DNA of 64,000 nt, from assembly GCF_000612585.1 (NCBI RefSeq), contig NZ_JFCA01000001.1, positions 62,001 through 126,000 of the forward strand, read 5' to 3'. The notes under the pieces were generated by a model. The model made no database searches. It saw only the letters and a list, made by a program, of their open reading frames with translations, and was not told the origin of the DNA. Of the stretch, positions 45,353 through 53,764 are shown one piece after another (position 1 is the first letter of the stretch; each line of letters starts with the position of its first letter). This DNA is from Pseudomonas sp. CHM02 (GTDB taxonomy: Bacteria; Pseudomonadota; Gammaproteobacteria; Pseudomonadales; Pseudomonadaceae). Both the position numbers and the translations under genes were made by a program.

Positions 45353-45448
45353 TCACCCAATGACCTTGGTCAAGTTGGGCAAGATCAGAATCAGTGTGGT
45401 GGCGAACAGAATGAGTCCCGCCTGACGTACTTTCGAATGCTTGAACAT
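45353..45448 (-). CDS. 31-residue single-pass membrane microprotein
   Basis: The frame from ATG 45448 to TGA 45353 encodes 31 residues. The first ten are basic and polar (MFKHSKVRQA), followed by one hydrophobic helix (about residues 11-24) and a polar tail ending VIG. AAAGG lies about 10 nt upstream. The 5' end of the cytochrome c gene lies 160 bp further on the same strand. I do not know a named family. The composition is like respiratory-complex accessory microproteins, but that is only a resemblance. Confidence 0.6.
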   Translation of the reverse strand: MFKHSKVRQAGLILFATTLILILPNLTKVIG

Positions 45449-45763
45449 GGCTGACTGCCTTTTGTTGTTATTCCTGAGCGTCAAATGCGTGCCGGTTTTT
45501 ATTTCAGTATGGCGAGATGACGTGTCGCTTTTCTTACAGCTGCTCCAGCAAAACCCGGCAGCAACTTCCTACTGATTCAACCTTAGAGCCCTCGTTCTTC
45601 GTGGCTTAGACTCATTTCATATCAGCTAATCAATTTTTGAGCTTAAAAAGGCATGAGGCATATAGCCATCTTGGCGCCAATGCCTCGGCTAGACAGCTAA
45701 AACGATTAATCAGGCAATTACCTTAGGAGGCTACCGTTCGTCCGAGCGTGAGGGTCAAAAGCA
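45449..45763. other. intergenic region upstream of the thiolase gene
   Basis: An inverted repeat GAGGCAT...ATGCCTC with inner AGCCA/TGGCG pairing lies at about 45654-45690. A strong Shine-Dalgarno-like TAGGAGG at 45724 has no start codon at normal distance. I see no supported gene in this part. Confidence 0.4.
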
Positions 45764-45844
45764 ATGAGCGCATCCGTCATTGAAACCGTGTCAATCGGGC
45801 CTAAGGTAGAGGCACACATGCACAGCGGTTCGAGGACGTCATGA
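45764..45844 (+). CDS. 26-codon upstream frame overlapping the thiolase start
   Basis: ATG 45764 follows GAGGG by 9 nt and opens a 26-codon frame whose TGA (45842-45844) overlaps the thiolase ATG (45841) in ATGA. Such overlap suggests translational coupling. The peptide has no notable composition and may exist only as a leader. Confidence 0.35.
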   Translation: MSASVIETVSIGPKVEAHMHSGSRTS

Positions 45845-47046
45845 CCCAAGCTTTGATCTTTGATGCGATACGCACGCCCCGTGGCAAAGGCAAGGCCGAC
45901 GGTGCCTTGCACAGCGTCAAGCCGGTGAACCTGGTGGCGGGGTTGCTCACCGCCCTGGCCCGACGCAGCGACCTCGACACCCATCAAGTCGACGACATCG
46001 TGCTCGGCTGCGTGACCCCGGTGGGTGACCAGGGCGCCGACATTGCCAAGACGGCCGCACTGGTAGCGGACTGGGACATCAGCGTCGCCGGCGTACAGGT
46101 CAACCGCTTCTGTGCTTCGGGCCTGGAGGCGGTCAACCTAGGCGCGATGAAAGTGCGCTCCGGCTTCGAAGACCTGGTGGTGGTCGGTGGCGTCGAGTCC
46201 ATGTCCCGCGTGCCCATGGGCAGCGACGGTGGCGCCTGGGTGCTCGACCCGCAGACCAACATGCACAGCCACTTCACCCCACAGGGCATTGGCGCAGACC
46301 TGATCGCCACGCTGGAAGGTTTCACCCGCGAGGACGTCGACGCCTTTGCCCTGCATTCGCAGCAGAAAGCGGCGAGGGCCCGAGCTGACGGCTCCTTCAA
46401 CAAGTCGCTGATCGCGGTGCAGGACCAGAACGGCATCGTGCTGCTGGACCATGACGAATTCATCCGTGGCGACTCCACCCTAGAAGGCCTTGGCAAGCTC
46501 AAGCCCAGCTTCGAAATGATGGGGCAGATGGGCTTCGATGCCACCGCGTTGCGGGTCTACAGCCATGTGGAGCGCATCAATCACGTACACACACCGGGCA
46601 ACAGCTCCGGCATCGTCGATGGGGCCGCGTTGATGTTGATCGGCTCCGAGGCCAAGGGCCGCGAACTGGGCCTGCAGCCCCGGGCGCGTATTGTCGCCAC
46701 GGCGGTCACCAGTACCGACCCGACCATCATGCTCACCGGCCCCGCGCCCGCCACGCGCAAGGCCCTGGCCAAGGCCGGCCTGCGTGTCGAAGACATCGAT
46801 CTGTTCGAGGTCAACGAAGCGTTTGCCTCGGTGGTGCTCAAGTTTATCAAGGACATGGGCATCGACGCGGCGCGGGTCAATGTGAACGGCGGCTCCATCG
46901 CCATGGGGCATCCGCTGGGCGCCACCGGCTGCGCGATCCTCGGCACCCTGCTCGACGAGCTGGAAGTGCGCCAGCAACGCTATGGCCTGGCCACCTTGTG
47001 TGTCGGCGGTGGCATGGGCATCGCGACCATTATCGAACGCCTCTGA
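45841..47046 (+). CDS. acetyl-CoA C-acyltransferase (thiolase II-type, FadI-like)
   Basis: The 401-residue thiolase cleaves 3-oxoacyl-CoA to acetyl-CoA and a shortened acyl-CoA. It has the nucleophile Cys91 in NRFCASGLE, the GHPLGATG histidine near residue 357 and the second cysteine Cys387 in CVGGGMG. It lies 16 bp before a FadB-like gene, with which it makes a second beta-oxidation complex of the FadI/FadJ kind. An upstream 26-codon frame overlaps its start. Confidence 0.92.
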   Translation: MTQALIFDAIRTPRGKGKADGALHSVKPVNLVAGLLTALARRSDLDTHQVDDIVLGCVTPVGDQGADIAKTAALVADWDISVAGVQVNRFCASGLEAVNLGAMKVRSGFEDLVVVGGVESMSRVPMGSDGGAWVLDPQTNMHSHFTPQGIGADLIATLEGFTREDVDAFALHSQQKAARARADGSFNKSLIAVQDQNGIVLLDHDEFIRGDSTLEGLGKLKPSFEMMGQMGFDATALRVYSHVERINHVHTPGNSSGIVDGAALMLIGSEAKGRELGLQPRARIVATAVTSTDPTIMLTGPAPATRKALAKAGLRVEDIDLFEVNEAFASVVLKFIKDMGIDAARVNVNGGSIAMGHPLGATGCAILGTLLDELEVRQQRYGLATLCVGGGMGIATIIERL

Positions 47047-47062
47047 GCCCAAGGAATCTGTC

Positions 47063-49210
47063 ATGACCCAAGCCATTCGTTACGAAAAAGGCCAGGACGG
47101 CATCGTCGTGCTGACCCTCGACATGCCCGGCCAGAGCGCCAACACCATGAACGGCGTGTACCGCGAGGCTATGGCGGCCACGGTCGAGCGCCTGGAGGCG
47201 GAAAAAGACAGCCTTGCCGGGGTGGTGATTACCTCGGCGAAGAAAACGTTTTTTGCCGGTGGCGACCTCAATGAACTGATCAAGGTCGACAAGGCCCACG
47301 CCAAGGCGTTTTACGACAACGTGCGGGTGTTGAAAGCACAGCTGCGTCGTCTGGAAACCCTCGGCAAGCCCGTGGTAGCCGCCATCAATGGCGCGGCCTT
47401 GGGTGGCGGCTGGGAGATTTGCCTGGCCTGTCATTACCGTGTCGCGCTGGACGACAAGTCGGTGCAACTTGGCCTGCCGGAAGTCACCTTGGGCCTGCTG
47501 CCGGGCGGCGGCGGAGTGGTGCGCATGGTGCGCATGCTGGGGCTGGAAAAGGCCTTGCCGTATTTGCTGGAAGGCAAGAAAGTTCGGCCGCAGCAGGCGC
47601 TGCAAGCTGGCTTGATCCACGAGCTGGCGGCGGATCGCGATGAATTGCTGGCCAAGTCCCGCGCCTGGATCCTGGCCAACCCGGACGCCAAGCAGCCATG
47701 GGACAACAAGGCGTACCAGATCCCCGGCGGTACACCGGCGAGCCCGAAAGTTGCGCAGATGCTCGCGATCGCGCCGTCGATTTTGCGCAGTAAAACCAAC
47801 GGCTGTTTCCCGGCCCCCGAGAAGATCCTTTGCGCGGCCGTCGAAGGCGCCCAGGTGGACTTCGACATCGCGCACCTGATCGAGACCCGTTACTTCACTG
47901 AGCTGGTGACGGGGCAGGTGGCGAAAAACATGATCGGCACCTTCTGGTTCCAACTCAACGAGATCAACGCCGGCAGCTCGCGGCCGCAAGGGGTTGCACC
48001 CTACGTCACGCGCAAAGTCGGCGTACTGGGCGCGGGGATGATGGGGGCGGGCATCGCCTATGTCAGCGCCAGCGCGGGCATCGACGTGGTGCTCAAGGAC
48101 ATCAACCTGGCGGCCGCCGAGAAGGGCAAGGCGCATTCGGCGGCGCTGCTGGACAAAAAGGTCAGCCGTGGGCAAATGACTGCCGAGCAGCGTGAAACCA
48201 TCTTGGCGCGCATCTATCCTACGGCCTCCGACGCCGATCTGACGGGTTGCGACCTGATCATCGAGGCGGTGTTCGAAGACCGTGAACTCAAGGCCAAGGT
48301 CTCGGCCGCTGCGCAGAGCGTGGTCGGCGCCGATGCCGTGATCGCCTCCAACACCTCCACTTTACCGATCAGCGGCCTGGCCACGGCGGTGCCGGACCAA
48401 GCCAAGTTCATCGGCCTGCACTTCTTCAGCCCGGTGGACAAGATGCCCCTGGTGGAAATCATCAAGGGCGCGCGCACCAGCGACGAAACCCTGGCTCGCG
48501 GTTTCGATTTCGTCCTGCAAATCAAGAAAACCCCGATTGTGGTCAACGACAGTCGTGGTTTCTTCACCTCGCGGGTGTTCGGCACCTTCACCAATGAAGG
48601 CATCGCCATGCTCGGCGAAGGTGTGGCTGCGCCGATGATCGAGACCGAAGCGCGCAAGGCCGGCATGCCGGTGGGGCCGTTGGCGGTGTCGGATGAAGTT
48701 TCCCTCAGCCTGATGAGCCATATCCGACAGCAGACGGCCAAGGATCTGCAGGCGGAAGGCAAGGGCGTGCCGACACACCCGGCGACGGCGGTGATCGATC
48801 TGTTGGTCAACGAATACAAGCGCGTGGGCAAGGCGGCGGGGGGCGGTTTCTACGAATACCCCAGCGGCGGGCAGAAGTATCTGTGGCCGGAGCTGAAAAG
48901 TCGCTTTGAACGGCCCGATCAACGTATCTCGCCACAGGATGTGCGCGACCGCCTGCTGTTCATCCAGGCCATCGAGACCGTGCGCTGTGTGGAGGAGGGG
49001 GTGTTGATGTCCACGGCGGACGCCAACGTGGGCTCAATCTTTGGCATTGGCTTCGCGGCGTGGAGCGGCGGTGCGTTGCAGTTCATCAACCAGTACGGTT
49101 TGAACGACTTCGTCGCCCGCGCCCGTTACCTGGCCGAGCAATATGGCGAGCGCTTCACACCGCCGGCCTTGTTGCTGCAGAAGGCGGCGCAGGGTGACGT
49201 GTTCCGGTGA
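47063..49210 (+). CDS. 3-hydroxyacyl-CoA dehydrogenase / enoyl-CoA hydratase (FadB/FadJ-like)
   Basis: The 715-residue bifunctional protein has an N-terminal crotonase domain (about 1-190, with the catalytic Glu in LGGGWEICLA and oxyanion GG) and a C-terminal NAD-binding 3-hydroxyacyl-CoA dehydrogenase domain (about 310-690, with GVLGAGMMGAGIA and NTSTLPI). It hydrates enoyl-CoA and oxidises the product, passing 3-oxoacyl-CoA to the thiolase encoded just upstream. The longer frame overlaps the thiolase gene. Confidence 0.92.
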   Translation: MTQAIRYEKGQDGIVVLTLDMPGQSANTMNGVYREAMAATVERLEAEKDSLAGVVITSAKKTFFAGGDLNELIKVDKAHAKAFYDNVRVLKAQLRRLETLGKPVVAAINGAALGGGWEICLACHYRVALDDKSVQLGLPEVTLGLLPGGGGVVRMVRMLGLEKALPYLLEGKKVRPQQALQAGLIHELAADRDELLAKSRAWILANPDAKQPWDNKAYQIPGGTPASPKVAQMLAIAPSILRSKTNGCFPAPEKILCAAVEGAQVDFDIAHLIETRYFTELVTGQVAKNMIGTFWFQLNEINAGSSRPQGVAPYVTRKVGVLGAGMMGAGIAYVSASAGIDVVLKDINLAAAEKGKAHSAALLDKKVSRGQMTAEQRETILARIYPTASDADLTGCDLIIEAVFEDRELKAKVSAAAQSVVGADAVIASNTSTLPISGLATAVPDQAKFIGLHFFSPVDKMPLVEIIKGARTSDETLARGFDFVLQIKKTPIVVNDSRGFFTSRVFGTFTNEGIAMLGEGVAAPMIETEARKAGMPVGPLAVSDEVSLSLMSHIRQQTAKDLQAEGKGVPTHPATAVIDLLVNEYKRVGKAAGGGFYEYPSGGQKYLWPELKSRFERPDQRISPQDVRDRLLFIQAIETVRCVEEGVLMSTADANVGSIFGIGFAAWSGGALQFINQYGLNDFVARARYLAEQYGERFTPPALLLQKAAQGDVFR

Positions 49211-49325
49211 CCAGGTTCCGGTGACGATGTCCCGGTGATCAAGGGGAGGGGGCTTGCCTTGAAGGGGTATTTCAAGGCAGGCTCTGGGGTGTGCAATATT
49301 CCCATCACCGTGTCAGGTATTTTTT

Positions 49326-50048
49326 ATGTCGCTACGCGTCTGTATCCTGGAAACCGATATCCTGCGTCCAGGCTTGATCGATCAATACCAAGGGTACGGG
49401 CAGATGTTCAAGCGCCTGTTCTCCAAGCAGCCGATTCCTGCCGAGTTCGTCGTCTACAACGTGGTGAACGGTGAATACCCGTCCGACGACGAAGTGTTCG
49501 ACGCGTACCTGGTGACCGGCAGCAAGGCCGACTCCTTCGGCAGCGACCCGTGGATCCAGACCCTCAAGACTTATCTGCTCGACCGTTACGAGCGCGGCGA
49601 CAAGCTGCTTGGCATCTGCTTTGGCCATCAGTTGCTGGCGCTGCTGCTGGGCGGCAAGACCGAACGCGCCGGACAGGGCTGGGGCATGGGCATCCATGAC
49701 TACAAGCTCGATGCCAAGGCGCCGTGGATGAGCCCGGAAGTGGAAGAACTGACGCTGTTGATCAGCCACCAGGACCAGGTGACCACACTGCCGGAAAATG
49801 CCACGGTCATCGCCTCCAGCGCGTTTTGCCCGTTCGCGGCGTACCACATTGGTGACCAGGTGCTGTGCTTCCAGGGGCACCCGGAATTTATCCACGATTA
49901 TTCCCGCGAGTTGCTGGAGATTCTTCAGACGACCCTGGGTGAAAAGGTCTACACCAACGGCGTGGCCAGCCTGGAGCGCGACCACCACGGCGTCACCGTG
50001 GCGGAATGGATGATGCGCTTTGTGGCGCACAAGCCCGAGGCCGCGTAG
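49326..50048 (+). CDS. class I glutamine amidotransferase-like protein
   Basis: The 240-residue protein has the class I GATase fold. The triad is Cys98 in GICFGHQ, His185 and Glu187 in FQGHPEF. Freestanding proteins of this type are often gamma-glutamyl hydrolases (PuuD-like or YfdP-like) or partners of unlinked synthetases. No synthetase gene is adjacent. Its stop codon TAG lies within a single REP unit. Confidence 0.85.
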   Translation: MSLRVCILETDILRPGLIDQYQGYGQMFKRLFSKQPIPAEFVVYNVVNGEYPSDDEVFDAYLVTGSKADSFGSDPWIQTLKTYLLDRYERGDKLLGICFGHQLLALLLGGKTERAGQGWGMGIHDYKLDAKAPWMSPEVEELTLLISHQDQVTTLPENATVIASSAFCPFAAYHIGDQVLCFQGHPEFIHDYSRELLEILQTTLGEKVYTNGVASLERDHHGVTVAEWMMRFVAHKPEAA

Positions 50049-50070
50049 GAGCCGGCGTGCCGGCGAAAGC
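50043..50070. repeat. single, variant REP unit
   Basis: GCGTAGGAGCCGGCGTGCCGG is a one-sided, slightly diverged copy of the GTAGGAGCCGGC repeat. It overlaps the end of the amidotransferase gene, which uses the repeat's TAG as its stop codon. Confidence 0.75.
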
Positions 50071-50073
50071 GGT

Positions 50074-51045
50074 CTATAACCAACCCGAACGCTTGAAGCT
50101 CGCCCACAAACCCGTGCAACCCACCGCAATAAACCCGAGCACTGCAAAATAGCCGTAGTGCCATTGCAGCTCGGGCATGTTCTGGAAGTTCATCCCATAA
50201 ATCCCCGCCACCGCGGTGGGGAACGCGAGGATCGCCGCCCACGCGGCGAACTTGCGCTGCACCACGCTCTGGCGCGAAGCCTCCAGTAACACACCGATCT
50301 CGATGGTCTGGCTGGCGATATCGCGCAGGGTGGTGAGGTCTTCCATCTGCCGTGTCACGTGGATCTGCACATCACGGAAATACGGGCGCATGTTCTTGTC
50401 GATAAACGGGAAGCTGAGCTTCTGCAGCTCCTGGCTGATCTCCACCATCGGCGCCACATATCGCTTGAGCCGCAGCACATCGCGACGCAGGCCGTGAAGG
50501 TTCTGGATATCGCGCTCGCTCAGCGAGCTGCAGAGCACGTTGCGCTCCAGCTCATCGATCTCGGCGTGGATCGCTTCGCTCACCGGCTGGTAGTTCTCGG
50601 TGACGAAATCCAGCAGCGCATAGAGTACGAAATCTTCCCCATGCTCCAGCAACAACGGCCGCGCCTCACAACGCTGGCGCACAAAGCCGTAGGACGCTGA
50701 GTGACCGTTACGAGCGGTGATGATGTAGCCATTGCCGGCAAAGATATGGGTCTCGATAAACTCCAGCTTGCCGTTCTCGCGCACCGGTGAGTAGGTGACG
50801 ATAAACAGTGCGTCGCCGAAGGTTTCCAGCTTGGGGCGGCTGTGTTTTTCCAGCGCGTCTTCGATGGCCAACTCATGCAGGTTGAACTGGCGCTGCAAGT
50901 TGGCCAGCTCCTGGGCGTTGGGTTCTTCCAGGCCGATCCATACAAAGTGGTCGGGTTTGGCGGCCCAGGCCGCGCCTTCATCAAGGGTGATATCAGTGAC
51001 TTTCTTACCGGCGCTGTAGACGGCGGCCGCAACAACTCTACCCAT
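50074..51045 (-). CDS. corA: CorA-family magnesium/cobalt transporter
   Basis: CorA forms a pentameric channel for Mg2+ and Co2+. The 323-residue protein has a long soluble N-terminal funnel (about 1-265) and two C-terminal membrane helices with the selectivity motif YGMNF between them. It ends in the basic KRSGWL tail on the cytosolic face. It is convergent with the amidotransferase gene and is a stand-alone gene. A close relative, ZntB, lacks some residues, but the GMN motif fits CorA. Confidence 0.9.
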   Translation of the reverse strand: MGRVVAAAVYSAGKKVTDITLDEGAAWAAKPDHFVWIGLEEPNAQELANLQRQFNLHELAIEDALEKHSRPKLETFGDALFIVTYSPVRENGKLEFIETHIFAGNGYIITARNGHSASYGFVRQRCEARPLLLEHGEDFVLYALLDFVTENYQPVSEAIHAEIDELERNVLCSSLSERDIQNLHGLRRDVLRLKRYVAPMVEISQELQKLSFPFIDKNMRPYFRDVQIHVTRQMEDLTTLRDIASQTIEIGVLLEASRQSVVQRKFAAWAAILAFPTAVAGIYGMNFQNMPELQWHYGYFAVLGFIAVGCTGLWASFKRSGWL

Positions 51046-51135
51046 GGTGCTGATCGCTTCTTATTGGGAGGACAGGTGTTGGGCAGCTTAGCCTGAATGG
51101 CGTTCCCTTGTAGCCGTCGTTGCGCCAGGCTTTTT

Positions 51136-51172
51136 GTAGTGAGCGAGCTTGCTCGCGCTGGGTGCGAAGCGC
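51136..51172. repeat. dispersed repeat (GTAGTGAGCGAGCTTGCTCGC type)
   Basis: The sequence GTAGTGAGCGAGCTTGCTCG contains an inverted core (GAGCGAGC/GCTCGC) and ends in a GGTGCGAAGC segment. It resembles a third class of short Pseudomonas repeat, here between plsC and corA. Confidence 0.6.
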
Positions 51173-51182
51173 CCCCAAACTG

Positions 51183-51923
51183 TCAGAGAGAGGCCGGCGC
51201 CCACGCAGTTTGCAACGCGCGATCCATCTCTTCGATGCACGCCTCCATCTGCGCATGGCAAGCCTGCATCAACGCCGGGATGTCATCCGAAGTCAGGCCA
51301 ACCGTAGGAATCGGCGGCAACGACCGTATCAGCACATCCCCACTGTTCCAGCGATTGAGCTGCATGTGCGTGACGTAATTGCTGACACACACCTGCACAA
51401 TGGGCACACCGGCCGCAATCGCCATATGGAACGCGCCTTTCTTGAACGGCAGCAATCCTTTGCCCAGGTTGCGCGTGCCTTCCGGGAACACCCAGATCGA
51501 CGTGTCCTCATGCTGCAACGTGTGGGTGGTGGTCAGCATCGCGCGGCGTGCCTTGTGCGCATTGCCACGGTCAATCAGCACATTCCCCGCCAGCCAGAAC
51601 AACTGGCCGAACAGCGGCACCCATTTCAGGCTTTTCTTGGCGATGCACACCGTGCGATGTGGCACCACGGTGCCGAACACAAACAGGTCATAGTTGGACT
51701 GGTGGTTGGCGATGATCACGCAGGTGCCGGGCTTGTTGCGCAGCGAGTCCACGTCGGCCTTTACGTTCAGCCGCAGCATCCACATGGCCGGCAGCGCGTA
51801 GAGCCGAGCACACAGGCGGCTGTTGTCCGGGTTGAACGGCCGGCAGAGACCGACCAGCACGCCCAGCACACCGGCGAGCATAAAGTGCAGGCCCATCAAC
51901 AACATACGCAACAGAAAAAGCAT
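51183..51923 (-). CDS. plsC: 1-acyl-sn-glycerol-3-phosphate acyltransferase
   Basis: PlsC adds the second acyl chain to lysophosphatidic acid in phospholipid synthesis. The 246-residue protein has a hydrophobic N-terminus, the catalytic NHQSNYD motif (HX4D) and the glycerol-phosphate-binding FPEGTRN motif. Start 51923 matches the usual MLFLLRML N-terminus, and a longer frame to 51983 is possible. It is a single-gene unit ahead of corA on the same strand. Confidence 0.9.
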   Translation of the reverse strand: MLFLLRMLLMGLHFMLAGVLGVLVGLCRPFNPDNSRLCARLYALPAMWMLRLNVKADVDSLRNKPGTCVIIANHQSNYDLFVFGTVVPHRTVCIAKKSLKWVPLFGQLFWLAGNVLIDRGNAHKARRAMLTTTHTLQHEDTSIWVFPEGTRNLGKGLLPFKKGAFHMAIAAGVPIVQVCVSNYVTHMQLNRWNSGDVLIRSLPPIPTVGLTSDDIPALMQACHAQMEACIEEMDRALQTAWAPASL

Positions 51924-52090
51924 CGACACGGCCCACCGGGACAAAAGGTGGCGCAGTGTACGGTTGTGCACTGTATTCGGCAATTACCCCGGTAGAGGTA
52001 GGAGATAGGCGATGTTTAAGAGCATGTTTCAACATCTGCCGGCACCGGCAAGCTAGAGCGGCTGAAGAAGATTCGGAATCCTGTGTAAGA

Positions 52091-52123
52091 AAAAGCCCGA
52101 CTCAAGGTCGGGCTCTGGCGTAT
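52091..52123 (-). terminator. rho-independent terminator after the crotonase gene
   Basis: On the minus strand AGCCCGAC pairs with GTCGGGCT around a 5-nt loop and is followed by TTTTT. Confidence 0.88.
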
Positions 52124-52135
52124 CAGAAGCAGGAC

Positions 52136-52828
52136 TTAACTCAGGATATGCCCTTGGTCCTGAATGATGGCCTCATCCAAGGCCTCCAACAGCTCCTTGC
52201 GCACCTTCAACTTGGTGTGTTTGTGAGCGTTCATATTGAGCTTCTTCAACTGACGCGCCGCTTCCAGCGCCGCGGCATGCAATTCCTCCGGTGCCACCAC
52301 CTTGTCGAGGAAGCCCGCTTGCAACGCGCCCTGCGGGTCAAACATCTCGGCATTGATCACCGAGCGATGGAACGCCGACCTACGCAGGCGATCACGTGCC
52401 AGTTCGATACCGGCGTGGTGCATGGTCATGCCAATCGCCACTTCGTTCAGGCCAATGCTGAACGGGCCTTCCACCCCAATCCGATAATCCGCCGACAACA
52501 GCAGGAACGCACCCTTGGCCACCGCATGCCCAGGGCACGCCACAATCACCGGGAACGGGTGCGACAACAGGCGACGCGCCAACGTCGAGCCGGAAGTCAC
52601 CAGGCCGATCGCTTCTTTGGGGCCGGCGGTCATCACCTTCAAATCATAACCACCCGACAGAATCCCCGGCGTACCGGTGATCACCACCACCGCCCGGTCC
52701 TTCTCCGCCTGGTCCAGCGCTTCATTAAAGGCACTGACCACGGCAGGAGAAATGGCATTCACCTTGCCGTTGCTCAAGGTCAGGGTCGCGATACCGTCTT
52801 CGAGGTGGTAGGCAATCAACTCACTCAT
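52136..52828 (-). CDS. crotonase-fold protein with a changed active site
   Basis: The 230-residue protein has the enoyl-CoA hydratase fold, with the oxyanion loop GYDLKVM and the second catalytic-glutamate position in GLNEVAIG. The first glutamate position (GGCELA in hydratases) reads AKGAFLLLS here, so it lacks the usual hydratase base pair. It is perhaps an isomerase, hydrolase or non-classical member. A TetR-type palindrome lies 81 bp upstream of the start. It forms a single-gene unit ending in a terminator. Confidence 0.85.
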   Translation of the reverse strand: MSELIAYHLEDGIATLTLSNGKVNAISPAVVSAFNEALDQAEKDRAVVVITGTPGILSGGYDLKVMTAGPKEAIGLVTSGSTLARRLLSHPFPVIVACPGHAVAKGAFLLLSADYRIGVEGPFSIGLNEVAIGMTMHHAGIELARDRLRRSAFHRSVINAEMFDPQGALQAGFLDKVVAPEELHAAALEAARQLKKLNMNAHKHTKLKVRKELLEALDEAIIQDQGHILS

Positions 52829-53081
52829 GACGCGGTTCCTTGTAGGACTTGTTATAGAAGTATGCAGCAGACGTTACCCACCACGCCCGCGCTGGTAAAG
52901 CGCTGTGACTGACTGACCAGTCAGGCTTTTCTCCGGTGCGACGCGCCGTAATGCCCGAAGCAGGGCGTAATCACCGTCCCAGACGTACACCGCCGGTGCC
53001 TGAGAATGGCACAATCACCGCCCCTTGCCGGGCGTTGAGCGGCATAACGGGCTAACCGCATGAATATTCTGAAAAAAACCT
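52829..53081. other. intergenic region between crotonase gene and tRNA-Ser promoter
   Basis: Apart from the TetR-type palindrome at 52909-52924 and the tRNA promoter starting at 53082, I see no supported gene. Several short hairpins are present but none has a U-run. Confidence 0.5.
52909..52924. promoter_or_regulatory. TetR-type palindrome upstream of the crotonase gene
   Basis: CTGACTG-AC-CAGTCAG is a 16-bp near-palindrome, 81 bp upstream of the crotonase start (minus strand). The TGACTG/CAGTCA half-sites resemble operators of TetR-family repressors. Confidence 0.45.
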
Positions 53082-53110
53082 TTGCCATCAGAAAGGCTTT
53101 CGACTACATT
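53082..53110 (+). promoter_or_regulatory. tRNA-Ser promoter
   Basis: TTGCCA (53082-53087) and TACATT (53105-53110) are 17 bp apart. The following discriminator AGCGCGCC is GC-rich, typical of stringently controlled stable-RNA promoters. Confidence 0.7.
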
Positions 53111-53148
53111 AGCGCGCCTCGACAGACTGAACTGGTTTGACGAGATAC

Positions 53149-53238
53149 GGTGAAGTGTCCGAGTGGCTTAAGGAGCACGCCTGGAAAGTGTGTATACAAG
53201 AAATTGTATCGAGAGTTCGAATCTCTCCTTCACCGCCA
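53149..53238 (+). tRNA. tRNA-Ser(GGA)
   Basis: The 90-nt gene starts GGTGAAG and ends CTTCACCGCCA, so the acceptor stem and encoded CCA are intact. The anticodon loop CTGGAAA gives GGA (53183-53185), which reads UCC and UCU serine codons. A long variable arm typical of tRNA-Ser is present. A strong terminator follows. Confidence 0.97.
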
Positions 53239-53251
53239 CATTCGATGTAAA

Positions 53252-53289
53252 CAAAACCCCTGGTTTCGAGAGAAACCAGGGGTTTTGTG
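53252..53289 (+). terminator. terminator after tRNA-Ser
   Basis: AAAACCCCTGGTTT pairs with AAACCAGGGGTTTT around a 6-nt loop, with T-rich sequence after it. Confidence 0.9.
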
Positions 53290-53401
53290 ATTTCTGGGGT
53301 GTGAAAATCTTAACCTTATCAAATCACGGGCTCGGCATATTCAGGCGTCGCCCTATGATTTCCAGCAAGTCGCATTCGCCCCTTAACGGAATTGAAGCGC
53401 T

Positions 53402-53755
53402 TCAGGCTTGTACATACACCCAAGCCCTCAACCCCGAAGCCAACCCTACCTCCACCCGCTTGTAATCCGACACTTCGTACGCATCCGCCGCCGCCAGTTC
53501 CTGCTCCGTAATCTGAAACACCATCCCCTCAACCCTGGCGCCTGCCTCAGCACTCGGCGCGACAATCGGATGGTGAGTCTTGCCGCTGCTCGCCAGCACC
53601 TGTGGGTCAGTGATCTCCACCCAGCTTTGCGAATAGCCCAGCATCGCATCCTGCTGGCCTGTCAGTTCCCGGCCGAAGTTGGCCAGTTGTACGGGTTTGT
53701 CTTGCAGGGTGCCGTAGGAAAACAACAGCACGGGGTAGTCGGTGGAGCGGTTCAT
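53402..53755 (-). CDS. gamma-glutamylcyclotransferase family protein (AIG2-like)
   Basis: The 117-residue protein has the GGCT-like fold with the N-terminal SYGTLQ substrate-binding motif and a Glu in the AADAYE segment at the catalytic position. The family releases 5-oxoproline from gamma-glutamyl compounds, although many small bacterial members are untested. It lies 9 bp after the M24 peptidase gene on the same strand and is probably co-transcribed with it. Confidence 0.85.
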   Translation of the reverse strand: MNRSTDYPVLLFSYGTLQDKPVQLANFGRELTGQQDAMLGYSQSWVEITDPQVLASSGKTHHPIVAPSAEAGARVEGMVFQITEQELAAADAYEVSDYKRVEVGLASGLRAWVYVQA

Positions 53756-53764
53756 TTCAGTTCC

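Noticed and set aside
45724-45730. TAGGAGG as a ribosome site of a missed gene
   Set aside because: No start codon lies at 5-12 nt. The nearest ATG is over 30 nt away and has its own weaker site.
53149-53289. tRNA-Ser as an integration site for a mobile island
   Set aside because: No integrase, no duplicated tRNA 3' end and no foreign-looking genes flank it within the window.
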